Of a stretch of DNA of 34,290 bases, positions 17,941 to 27,424 are shown piece by piece. The notes under the pieces were generated by a model, which saw only the letters and a list, made by a program, of their open reading frames with translations, made no database searches and was not told the origin of the DNA. The translations under genes and the position numbers were made by a program. Every line of letters starts with the position of its first letter. The first letter of the stretch is position 1. This stretch comes from Chrysochromulina tobinii (lineage: Eukaryota > Haptophyta > Prymnesiales > Chrysochromulinaceae), in the NCBI GenBank assembly GCA_001275005.1, contig JWZX01002488.1, positions 1 through 34,290 of the forward strand, in the 5' to 3' direction.

Positions 17941-18268
17941 TCATGAGGCACAGTGGCAGCAGCTGCGAGGTAGGTACGTTCCCTGCGAGGGCGGACCTTC
18001 TGTGCCCGTCACGTCCTCGACGCAGCACGGGCACATGAGCGGCGCGATGCCCTCGAAGCCCTTCACGCGCGGACCTGGGTCGACGTGGCTGAGGAGCGAG
18101 TTCAGCACCGCAGTGCGGCGAACGGCAGCGTCGCACGCCTTTGACCTTCCACAAGCACCGCATGCATACGCCATCCTGGTTGATGCACGTGTCCAAACCG
18201 CAGGCTGCGTGGCCTCGCGCCTGCACGCGGTCGCCGACCTTGAGGTCCTTGGGAAGGCACAGCTTCAT
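17941..18268 (-). CDS. possible Cys-rich small protein in two overlapping frames
   Basis: Not recognised. One frame starts at the ATG at 18268 (MKLCLPKDLKVGDRVQARG) and looks coding for about 45 residues. A second frame starts at the ATG at 18174 (MAYACGACGRSKACD) and then shows high third-position GC through LLSHVDPGPRVKGFEGIAPLMCPCCVEDVTG to a stop at 17941. The second frame has CxxC and CPCC pairs that could bind zinc. Either the 77-residue protein stands alone, or a short intron or frameshift near 18150-18190 joins both. No splice pair of plausible size was found. Confidence 0.3.
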
Positions 18269-18959
18269 CGGCGCTCACAATGAAACACACAGGCAAGGGT
18301 GGGCGTTTAGGATCATCCTGCAAATTCGCGAGCTCGAAGGAATGCACTGGCGATGGGGCAAGGGACGTGCCTCACAGGGCATGGTGCCTCGGTCGGCTCA
18401 GTTTCGCGCCAGGCGCGACGGCTGACGTGAAAAATGGGGCGACAAGCAGCGCAAAAGGCCGACACGCGAGAGCATGGAAAAAAAGTGGCTTGGCGACAAA
18501 ACAGCACCAGAATCCGACAGTGTGAATGTATAAACCGCGAAGGCCAACGAAGGCGGAACACCGGAAGGCCGCGAAGCGCGAACGACGCCACACCCCCGGG
18601 CCGGACCGCGGACGGCGACGGGCCCCCGTGGCCCGTGTGAGGTGTGCTATGGCGCGTAGCCGGACGGCGCGAGCCGACGCGCCCGTGGGGCGCGCGAGGA
18701 CGAATGGACATCGCGAGGACGAATGATACCGTCGAGACGATCCGATTCCGAACCGCCGCGAGCGCGACCGCGCACCCCGGCCGCGGGCCGCGGCATGTCC
18801 CTTTGTCCCGATCGGTGAGGGCTGGGAAGAGTCGGATCGACGTCCACCTCCACGCTCCAGACACCCCTCGCAACGAAGGTTTTGAATCATGTGACGCGAC
18901 GCTCGCGACCGCCCGGCGGCCGCGCGTTCAGCATTAAAAACCGTATACGGCTCCCGCAC
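18269..18959. other. intergenic, no confident feature
   Basis: Open frames on both strands are Arg/Pro-rich and without domains. An A-rich patch (gcattaaaaaccgtatacgg, about 18930-18950) sits just before the ATG proposed for the RING gene and could be core promoter sequence. Nothing else is recognised. Confidence 0.4.
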
Positions 18960-19532
18960 ATGCCCCCCCGCCACAGAGCCAGGCCGACCGGGGACAGGAG
19001 CAGCAACGCGGGAGACCCCTCTCCACCCGAGGTACACCCGACTGAACCGACTGTGAATTCGAGAGCTGGCTGAGCACCTTGTTGGCAGATATCGGTACGC
19101 TAGGTGAGGCTGAAGGGGCCCGACGCTGCTTCATTGGAGGCCTCGCTGCTTGCCGTCGTGGAGGCGGCTAGGCGCTTCAGTGGCACCAGCGCATACGAGG
19201 GTACAGCCGCGCGCACCGAAGCCGCGGTCGACGCGCTGATGCCGCATCTTCCATCGCCGCTGCAGCCGGCCAGCGGGGCCGAGTGCAGCGTGTGCCTACA
19301 GCCGCTCGTCAGTACGGACGCGCGAGAGCGGACGGAAGGTTTGGCGTTGGTGGTGCTCCCGTGCCAGCACATCTTTCATCGCTCTTGCATACGCACGTGG
19401 TGGGTGCAGTCCGCGCCCTCGCCGCAGTGCGCGCTCTGCAAGCAGGAGGTGTCGCGTACGGCCCTCGAGAAGGGCGATCGCGTGGATCACAACCTGCTGA
19501 ACTCTCGGTCTCGAGTCGACGGTTCGTACTAG
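18960..19532 (+). CDS. RING-H2 finger protein (two exons proposed)
   Basis: The RING frame is closed by a TAG immediately before 19104, so it needs either an upstream exon or an internal ATG near residue 45. I propose exon 1 at 18960-19031 (ATG, MPPRHRARPTGDRSSNAG...PPE), a 72-bp GT-AG intron, and exon 2 at 19104-19532, joined in phase 0, giving 166 residues. The finger has the C3H2C3 pattern: CSVC (Cys85, Cys88), CQHIFHRSC (Cys111, His113, His116, Cys119) and CALC (Cys133, Cys136), with the usual hydrophobic/Trp residues after the sixth ligand (IRTWW). RING-H2 domains bind E2 enzymes and act as ubiquitin ligases. There is no membrane segment. The N-terminal helix (LEASLLAVVEAARRFSG) is unrecognised. 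The finger is certain; exon 1 is inference. Confidence 0.7.
19032..19103 (+). other. proposed 72-bp intron in the RING gene
   Basis: The donor is CCCGAG/GTACACC and the acceptor GGTACGCTAG/GTGAGG. It removes the in-frame stop before the RING exon and preserves phase 0. There is no strong pyrimidine tract, so confidence is limited. Confidence 0.45.
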
Positions 19533-20078
19533 GCAAGCTATTAGGTCGGGCCCCGCTCAGCAATCGCATATTCGACTCCCAATGCGACAAACTTTGGTGT
19601 GTCGTGTAACACGAAAACACGCGAGAGTCTATCGCCCATGCACCTCGCGCGGCGTCGATCCCGCCAATGGGTAGGTACACTTGTCGCGGACCGACGGGGG
19701 GGCGCGTTCTGGAAGGGGTAATCAAGTTGCCAGCCTTAGCCCGCCGCAGGCGCGAAATTTTTGGCGATATTGACTGTTAAGCACTACATTTAGGCCCTGA
19801 AATTGATGCCACTCACACCATGAACTCACACACTATTGACTCAGACTGCGACGTACATGTATGTACCGACTACAATGACAATCTAGCCCACAAGAACAAA
19901 AGCAACTGTCTCGCTCCCTTATCCGCCCGCTCTCTCGACTGCATGGCTGGGATCCATAGCGAACTCGAGCCTGAAGTGAAGATATCTTTGACCGAAAGCT
20001 GCATTGTAGCCTCAAACCACCCTGCGGAGCACACGAGAGCCAGCAACAAGCACAAGCTGAGTCGTCATCTGCGTGGAG
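19533..20078. other. intergenic, no gene seen
   Basis: This stretch, downstream of the RING gene, has a lower GC content than its surroundings from about 19780 on. No reading frame with domain features, RNA gene or clear repeat was found. Confidence 0.5.
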
Positions 20079-20345
20079 TCAGTCGAGGCACACAAGGCGG
20101 GCATTACACTGTTTGCAGCTGATTGCTGGTCGACTGCTGCTCATCACTGTGCTTGGCCCACTGCTTCCAGCGGTTGGTGGCCGCCGCCTTGCTGCCTCTT
20201 CCTCTAGCAATTCTTTTGCTTTTGCTGCAGCCTTTGCTGCGGCTGCTGCGGGGCGACGACTCTTCTCCTGCCAGTAGCAGGGAGGCAGGCCAGCCTTGCT
20301 GCTGTCACCGCCATGGTCACCCTTGCGGATGTATGTCCTCACCAT
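20079..20345 (-). CDS. small orphan protein with unusual codon use
   Basis: An 88-residue frame from the ATG at 20345: MVRTYIRKGDHGGDSSKAG, then PPCYWQEKSRRP, an Ala/Lys helix (AAAAAKAAAKAKELLEEEAAR) and a C-terminal SCKQCNARLVCLD. Its codons favour GCA, AGC and AAA, unlike the G/C-ending codons of neighbouring genes, which may point to foreign or mobile origin. The MVRTYxRK start is reminiscent of the N-terminus of helix-turn-helix proteins of pogo-type transposons, and the terminal C-x-x-C-x(5)-C of zinc-binding tails. Both resemblances are weak and from memory. It could also be a chance frame. Confidence 0.3.
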   Translation of the reverse strand: MVRTYIRKGDHGGDSSKAGLPPCYWQEKSRRPAAAAAKAAAKAKELLEEEAARRRPPTAGSSGPSTVMSSSRPAISCKQCNARLVCLD

Positions 20346-20841
20346 TGAGACGGAAAGAGGGGCGGCAGCCAAGGTGCTGGGTCGCACCGGAAAAGCGAAG
20401 GTGTGCGCGGGATGTTTCGTGAACAAAGTTGGAATCTTGGAAATGCTGTTTGTGGCCTTCGCTTAACCGATGCAAGCCGAATTTCCGCGGTTCGGGGGTC
20501 TACTTTCCGAGATCTGTCGATTGGCACCCTGCATCACGGTGCATCATCTCGCTATTAACGCGTATTAACGATGGTAATCAAGTTGCCCCGCTGACGCGAG
20601 AGCACCCCCGTCGCCGTTACACCCCCGTCGACTACCCTTGCCTCGCCACTGTGTGCGCTGTGCCTGTTGGCATGTTTTACTTATTACAATTGTACTTACT
20701 TACTTATAGGCGGCCACCTCACTGGATGTTTAAGCCCAAGATGGCGCATCGGACCGGTACTGCTGCAAATCGCGTCAGAAAGCACACAGACGCACATTCA
20801 CATTCACACATGCGAAGGCACACGTCTGAGAGGAGAATTCC
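20346..20841. other. upstream region of the DUF5695-like gene
   Basis: This holds the promoter and 5' leader of the gene starting at 20842. It contains an upstream ATG at 20741 in strong context (cccaagATGgcg) that opens a 64-codon frame running to 20935, past the main ATG in another frame. A small direct repeat tacttacttact lies near 20693-20704. No other feature is seen. Confidence 0.5.
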
Positions 20842-23800
20842 ATGCCGCCTTCAACGAAGCGCCGCGGCCCGGCCTCGTCCGCGAGCAATGCGCGCACGTG
20901 CATCTTCGTGGCGGGCATTGCCGCGTTGCTGCTAGCGTGGCTGCGCTTCGCCGTGATCTCGGACGCCTCAGCGGTCGGTCACCAGAGTCGCATCTACCAT
21001 CCGTCATCGTACGCTCACAATAGTGTTGTGTCAGCGTCCACGCAGGCCGTTGCCGCGTCCACGAGCGCCTCACTCCACGTGGACATCGAAGGCGCAACAG
21101 TTCCAATCCAACCGACCGAGCGCCAACACGAGCTTCTCGTGATCATTCCCGCTCCGATGCCCTTGACGCCGTCGCTGCCATTGGAATTTGCAGTCGATGC
21201 ACCAGAGCAGTGCCATGCGCGGGCTCACACGGAGCTCGAGGGTGGCGTCGTGCGCTGGGGCTCCAACCACAAGGTCGCGAGCGTCGCCGAGTGCTGCGAG
21301 GCGTGCTCCAAGCAAGCCCAGTCGGCCAAGAGCGAGAGGGAGGCGTGCAACGTGTGGGTCTTCTGCGCTGACGCAGCGCTCTGCGGCGACAAGGTGGGTC
21401 AGTGCTGGCTGAAGCATGCGGCGGATCCGTCGGAGCCCATCTCTCGGGGCGGTGGTGTCAAGACGCCGTGGACCTCTGGCGCCCTGCTCTCGCAGCCAGC
21501 TGAACACTACAAGGTGGGGCGCCGCTTGCAACGTGCGGCGCGACAGCAGGAGCCACTGACGGTGTTGACTAGCCCTGAGATGATGGTGGGGCTGCGCAAT
21601 GAGACGGGCACGATCGAGCTGCTCACGCCTCACTCGGAGACCCAGCCACACTTCAGCTTCCCGCTGCCGCTCACCGACGCCGAGGTGCACCTCGGCAACG
21701 GCCAAGTCCTCGACCGCACGCCTGATGGGTTCCATCATTTGGGCGACCTGACGCTCCGGGCGACGCCACGTGGTCAAGCTGAGAGCTTGTGCTCGACGGT
21801 GGTGGACGGCCAGGTGGCGGCGGCGGCCAAGGCCAAGGCTGGCAAGCTCACTCCCGGTGCGACGCCCATGGACTGGTCACACTCGGTCGATGTCGGGTTG
21901 CAGAGGACGCCAGGGAGGAGGAGAGCGGGCGACTGTCCGCTGCAGGTGACCCGAACGCTCACCTCGCGTCGCGGCGCGGTCGAGGACGACGGCACCGGCC
22001 GCAGCGGAGGGCTCGAGCTCTGGTTCAAGGTGCACAACCCGAGCACCACCACTGAGGTCACCCTCGGCGCCCTCGGCATCTCGATGCCGTTTGATCAAGA
22101 CTTCGTTGGGCGCACACTCGTGCAAGTGGCGCACCAGTGCTCGTTCGTCGAGCCGTTTCTGGGCATGGGTGGCGGTTACGTGCAAGTGACGCGCGCGACG
22201 GGCGGCGGCCCCGTCCTCCTCCTCCTCCCCGCAGCAGGCACCGAGTTTGAGGCGTGGCGGCCGCTGCGGAATGGCGAAGATGCGATGCGTCTCGACTTCA
22301 TGTACGAGATGAGCTACGAGCTGTTGCTGCACTCGGACGCGTATGCTAAAGGCGAGTGGCGTCACGCGCAGCCGTGGAACGCCCCAACGTCGCGCGTTCT
22401 GCCCCCGGGCGCCTCGGCCGAATACGGGCTGCGTTTCGTGCTCGCACCCTCCCTCGAGCTGGTAGAGGCAACACTGCTGCGCGCGGGCATGCCCGTGGCT
22501 CAGCCGCTGCCCTCGCCCGTGATCGGGGGAGATATGATCTCGGCGGCGCTCGTGCTCACGCTGCCACGGGCACTCGTGCCCACGCAGACGCAGCAGCAGC
22601 TGACGGCCCCAACCATCCGTGTCGAGCCTTCAGGCGCTCTCACCGTTGGTCCCTGCGCCACCGCCGGCCTCATCGAGGGCGCTGCCGTGCGCCTTCGCTG
22701 CCCGCTACTCCCCCAGGCCTCGCGCAAGGGTGCTGCCGGGCGTGTGCGCCTCACGATCGAATTCGCACCGGATGGGACATACCGGCCGGGCGGGCCGCTT
22801 CGCATGAGCGTGCACGTGTTCGTCAGTGCGCCCGCTCGCGAGTTGGTGCGGCTGCACGGTGAGCACGGAGCGACCAAAGCCTGGCTGCCAGTGGGCACGC
22901 CAGACCCTTGGCACCGCGACGGCGCCTTCTTTGGCTGGGACGCCGCGGCCAATGCGCCTGTGACGCAGGAGCGGCGGGTCTACATGTCGGGTCTGTCGGA
23001 CGAGGCGGGCGCAGGCGCCCAGCTCGCGATCGCCGTCAAGCAGGTCGGTGCACCAGACTTGGTTCAGATCGGTCGGCTGGAGGAGTTCGTCAACCACACC
23101 CTCTTCCAAGGCAGTCATCCGGATCGAGGCCGCTTCCTGCAGTCGTCGTCCGACTACTCAGTGCGCCTGTCCCTGCTCTACTGGACTGACGCGATGAACG
23201 ACGCCAGCTCGGAAGCCGGCAAGGCCGCGACCGCCGCGGCGCCTGAGCTCGCGAACGTGTGCCGCAGCTGCTGGCCCAAGCGGTGTTCATGGATGGACTG
23301 CTGGTCAGAGGAGCACTCCCTCGAGAGCTGGCGCGCGTACAACTACCCGCACGTGACCGCCGTCTATTGGAGCCTCTACCGCGTCGCTCGCTGGCACACG
23401 CCGCAGCTCACGCGGCGCGACTGGCGCTGGTACCTGAGGCAGGCGCATAGCACCTCGATGGCGTTGTGGACTTGCGGAGGCGACCCCTGGACGAAAAAGG
23501 TGGGTGGCGGCATCGGCACGACGCAGTGGGGGCTCATGGTGGGCTCCATCTTCGAGCTCGTCCTGACCGATTTGCAGCGCGAGGGGTGGCACGAAGAGGC
23601 GCGCGAGCTGCAGCAGACCGTCGAGAAGCGCATGGCGGTGTGGCTGAAGATGCCCTTCCCGTACGGCTCCGAGTTTGCCTGGGACTCGACCGGGCACGAG
23701 GAGATCGCCACGTGGATGCTCCGCTTCGGCAAGCTCACCGAGGCGCGCCAGACGCTCGACGCGGTCACCGCCTACGTGAGTGCGTCGCCGCATTGGGCCT

Positions 23801-24609
23801 ACTGCGGCTCCGCTCGGCGCTGGTGGGACTTCACCATCAACGGCGCAACGATGCGAGGCAACGAGCGCGTGATGCATCATTACGCTGCCGCGCTGAACAG
23901 CATCCCGATCTTTGACCACGCGCTTCGCCATCCGGACGATGCGTGGCTGTGGCGGCTCGCCGCGTGCGCCAACGGCGGCACCCTCACCAACATTCGTCCG
24001 GACGGCTCCGCTTCGATGGGCTGGCACGGCGACCCCGACCTGCTCAGCCGCGATGCGTACTCGGCTGACTTTGGCGTGGGCTTCTACGGCCATTGGAAGC
24101 ATGCGGGCTCATACCTCTCGTGCACATCTGCCGTGGGCTGGCTGTGCGTGGGCTGTGATCTCGCGTCGGCACGACCCAACGAGGCACTCACGCTCGCCAA
24201 CGGAAGCGCGTGTACCACTGCCACCGAGCTGCGCATCACGCCGCGTGATGGGTTCCGTCGGAAGCTCTACCTCGCACCTCTGGGCCTCCTGATGCAGCTC
24301 GACGGTGCTACCTTCGATGGCGTCGTCCTCACACTGCAGCCCTCGCCCTCAACGGCTGTGGTGCGTCTCAAGCCGGCCCTCGCCTCCTCCACGCATACGT
24401 ACCTCACCCTGCTCGCGGACGGTGACGGTGCCGCCAGCGCCGCCAGCGGCGCTGATGGAGGAGCGCGGCGCGTGCGCCTACGCTGCTCGGCGCCGTGCGG
24501 CTTCGAACCAACGCCATTCCCCGCGAGCGTGAACGGTTACGTGTACCGCGTGCGTCTAGGCTCCTCCGAGGGCGCTACTCTTGAGGTCAGCGCCGTGCCG
24601 AAAGCATAG
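20842..24609 (+). CDS. membrane-anchored PAN-like and DUF5695-like protein
   Basis: A 1255-residue single-exon protein starting at the ATG at 20842. Residues about 19-40 (CIFVAGIAALLLAWLRFAVI) after a basic N-terminus form a type II signal anchor, placing the rest in the Golgi/ER lumen or outside the cell. Residues about 120-215 form a Cys-rich PAN/apple-like domain (VASVAECCEACSKQ, ACNVWVFCAD, GQCWLKHA), common in algal lumenal enzymes. From about residue 245 to the end it reads like DUF5695, a family of large proteins predicted to be carbohydrate-active with an alpha/alpha toroid: QWGLMVGSIFELVLTDLQ, MPFPYGSEFAWDSTGHEEIA, HWAYCGSARRWWDFTINGAT, RGNERVMHHYAAALNSIPIF, and ADFGVGFYGHWKHAGSYLSC. 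Acidic residues in FAWDSTGHEE are candidate catalytic ones. Polysaccharide lyase or glycosidase activity is inference only. Confidence 0.8.
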   Translation: MPPSTKRRGPASSASNARTCIFVAGIAALLLAWLRFAVISDASAVGHQSRIYHPSSYAHNSVVSASTQAVAASTSASLHVDIEGATVPIQPTERQHELLVIIPAPMPLTPSLPLEFAVDAPEQCHARAHTELEGGVVRWGSNHKVASVAECCEACSKQAQSAKSEREACNVWVFCADAALCGDKVGQCWLKHAADPSEPISRGGGVKTPWTSGALLSQPAEHYKVGRRLQRAARQQEPLTVLTSPEMMVGLRNETGTIELLTPHSETQPHFSFPLPLTDAEVHLGNGQVLDRTPDGFHHLGDLTLRATPRGQAESLCSTVVDGQVAAAAKAKAGKLTPGATPMDWSHSVDVGLQRTPGRRRAGDCPLQVTRTLTSRRGAVEDDGTGRSGGLELWFKVHNPSTTTEVTLGALGISMPFDQDFVGRTLVQVAHQCSFVEPFLGMGGGYVQVTRATGGGPVLLLLPAAGTEFEAWRPLRNGEDAMRLDFMYEMSYELLLHSDAYAKGEWRHAQPWNAPTSRVLPPGASAEYGLRFVLAPSLELVEATLLRAGMPVAQPLPSPVIGGDMISAALVLTLPRALVPTQTQQQLTAPTIRVEPSGALTVGPCATAGLIEGAAVRLRCPLLPQASRKGAAGRVRLTIEFAPDGTYRPGGPLRMSVHVFVSAPARELVRLHGEHGATKAWLPVGTPDPWHRDGAFFGWDAAANAPVTQERRVYMSGLSDEAGAGAQLAIAVKQVGAPDLVQIGRLEEFVNHTLFQGSHPDRGRFLQSSSDYSVRLSLLYWTDAMNDASSEAGKAATAAAPELANVCRSCWPKRCSWMDCWSEEHSLESWRAYNYPHVTAVYWSLYRVARWHTPQLTRRDWRWYLRQAHSTSMALWTCGGDPWTKKVGGGIGTTQWGLMVGSIFELVLTDLQREGWHEEARELQQTVEKRMAVWLKMPFPYGSEFAWDSTGHEEIATWMLRFGKLTEARQTLDAVTAYVSASPHWAYCGSARRWWDFTINGATMRGNERVMHHYAAALNSIPIFDHALRHPDDAWLWRLAACANGGTLTNIRPDGSASMGWHGDPDLLSRDAYSADFGVGFYGHWKHAGSYLSCTSAVGWLCVGCDLASARPNEALTLANGSACTTATELRITPRDGFRRKLYLAPLGLLMQLDGATFDGVVLTLQPSPSTAVVRLKPALASSTHTYLTLLADGDGAASAASGADGGARRVRLRCSAPCGFEPTPFPASVNGYVYRVRLGSSEGATLEVSAVPKA

Positions 24610-25117
24610 TCTCGGCGGGAGGAGAGAGGCATGGGTCTCTCACTTTTGGGGAACGATGTTGGGCTCGCACGTCGCTACCGCGGTATTGCGAATTAACGTC
24701 CGCTCCAAGGAAGCCTCGCTCCCCCGCGTAACTATTTGATTAGAGCGCGGGCGGGTTCGAAGCTCCGCGCCTGGTCCGAACGCCCCAAGGTACTAGACGC
24801 TGTTAACACGGTACACGGCGTGATGAAGGTCGATAAGCTTATACACTTTCGAGGCCTCTTTCGTCTTTCCCCGCGACGAGGTCGGACGCGTGGACCCGTG
24901 CCGGGCGGCGTGTGCGCGCCGCGCGCGAGCCCGAGCGGGTCCTCCGGCTCCTCGTCGCGCGCGCGGGGAAAAATGAACGAGTCCAGTCTGGCTGGGCCAA
25001 CGTGGTGCTTTTGCGTCAGCTCCTGCTTATAATGACGCCTGTATAAAGCACAATAAGACCAATAAAACGCACACAAGTGGGTGGTACACCCAGCTCTCGC
25101 TCTCTCAATCAATTTCT
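24610..25117. other. convergent 3' intergenic region
   Basis: This lies between the stops of the DUF5695-like gene (+) and RPL23A (-), so it holds both 3' untranslated regions. An AT-rich stretch at 25025-25075 (cctgtataaagcacaataag, ccaataaaacgc) could serve polyadenylation. Open frames across it are repeat-like and not called. Confidence 0.5.
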
Positions 25118-26174
<1,057 letters not shown>

Positions 26175-26581
26175 GGTGTCCACGCAGTGACGCGCCTGAT
26201 GACGAAAGTCATTATGAACTTGTCCTCCAATTCCTTCGCTGGCGGCGAGCGAGGTCCCACTCCCGCCCCCCCCTCGCCGCGGGCTTATTTCGTTGCGTAG
26301 GGGGCAGCGCCCGCCACAACGCGGCGACGTCGATCTTGAGTGCGATACGACGACCTTCCTCTCCTCTGTGCCATCCATGGGCCGTTCACGAGCTGCGAAG
26401 CGCGAAAAGCGCAAAGACAAAGTGGCGGTGCGCTTCAGATCAGCGTCTCTCTCCTTTCGGGACGGATAACGGCAGGCGCGTGCGTATCCAGCTCTCACCG
26501 CCTCGTTCGTCATCCCGCACGCAGATTGCCAAAGAAACGCGCGATACCAAGTATAAGAAGCAAAAGGGAGGAGGAGGTATC
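26175..26581. promoter_or_regulatory. divergent promoter region of RPL23A and the eIF2A/PYM-like gene
   Basis: This 407-bp gap separates two divergent ATGs (26174 minus, 26582 plus). It contains C/T-rich stretches (cccactcccgcccccccctc, ctttcctctcctctg) that could mark RPL23A transcription starts in the manner of pyrimidine-rich ribosomal-protein promoters. This is inference from position and composition. Confidence 0.35.
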
Positions 26582-27172
26582 ATGAAGTCGCGACGTAAGG
26601 GATTGGGTGTGCGGCCGCTGGCAGATGACCACGACGGTAGCGACGAGGAGGAACCGATGGTCGTCATCCGCAATGGCCAGGCGGTGCGCATGGGCAGTGC
26701 GGTGAATCCTGTGCAGGCCGCGGTACAGGCCGCGTTGGACGGCGATAGCGATGACGATGATGAGCGCAGCACCATTCAGAAGAAGTTGCGGGCGCTGCGC
26801 AAGAAGTTGCGCCAAGTACATGATATCAAGCAACGGCGCCGAAAGGGTGAGGAGCTAGATGCGCAACAGAAGGCCAAACTGCGGACGGAGGCGCAGCTGG
26901 AGCAGGACATTGCGCGCTTTGAAGAGGAGCTTGGCGAGATCGACGGAGCTCAGGACGGCGGCAGCGAGGACGGTGGCGAGGCTGCAGACGAAGGTGAGGT
27001 AGAGGCCGTGGCCGTGGCGGTAGTGCAACCCACGGTGCAACTACCAACGGGCGAATCGGCGCCAGCGAGCGGTGGCGTGCTGCAGCAGCGGCGGGAACTC
27101 AAGCGCCAGAGGCACCTGGAGCAGCTGCAGCGAAAGCGGCTGGCGCTCGAGGCGAAGAAGGCGAGAAAGTAG
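26582..27172 (+). CDS. charged helical protein with eIF2A/PYM-type motif
   Basis: A 196-residue protein from the ATG at 26582 (MKSRRKGLGVRPLADDHDG). The central segment, residues about 65-120 (IQKKLRALRKKLRQVHDIKQ, RRRKGEELDAQQKAKLRTEA, then LEQDIARFEEELGEI), resembles the helical motif at the C-terminus of eIF2A and of PYM, where K-x-L-x-x-L-x-K-K-L-R-x-I leads into a Q-x-x-K-x-x-x-E helix and the motif contacts ribosomes or RNA. The N-terminal Mago-binding segment of PYM and the eIF2A beta-propeller are absent, so it is neither in full. Acidic stretches flank the motif, and the C-terminus is another basic coiled coil (RRELKRQRHLEQLQRKRLAL). A role in ribosome or RNA binding is inference. 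It is divergent from RPL23A. Confidence 0.7.
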   Translation: MKSRRKGLGVRPLADDHDGSDEEEPMVVIRNGQAVRMGSAVNPVQAAVQAALDGDSDDDDERSTIQKKLRALRKKLRQVHDIKQRRRKGEELDAQQKAKLRTEAQLEQDIARFEEELGEIDGAQDGGSEDGGEAADEGEVEAVAVAVVQPTVQLPTGESAPASGGVLQQRRELKRQRHLEQLQRKRLALEAKKARK

Positions 27173-27424
27173 TAGGGAAAGCGACGGACACAGCCTTAGA
27201 CACAGCCTACCGGGTACTGTACTTGCTGCCGCGGGGTGTGTCGGAGGCGAGAGGGGTGCGAACGGAACACTATCGAGGATGGTGAAGCCTTCGCTAAAGT
27301 AAGGAAAAAGAAATCATCACACCTCGGCGACCTCGTGACCTCAAATAACTTCGCGCGCCGCGCGGACCCTGTGTGTGTGCGAGCTCGCGCAACCAACAGC
27401 TCGGCTGCTCGGGACCCTTTGAGC

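Noticed and set aside
17462-18283. 273-residue plus-strand frame
   Set aside because: Arg/Ala-rich start, no domain, mixed codon character along its length, and overlapping minus-strand frames look more coding at its 3' half. Kept only as an uncertain region.
18313-19037. Minus-strand Arg-rich frames of 186 and 221 residues
   Set aside because: They overlap each other in different frames, are rich in Arg/Pro/Ser from GC-rich DNA and show no family motif.
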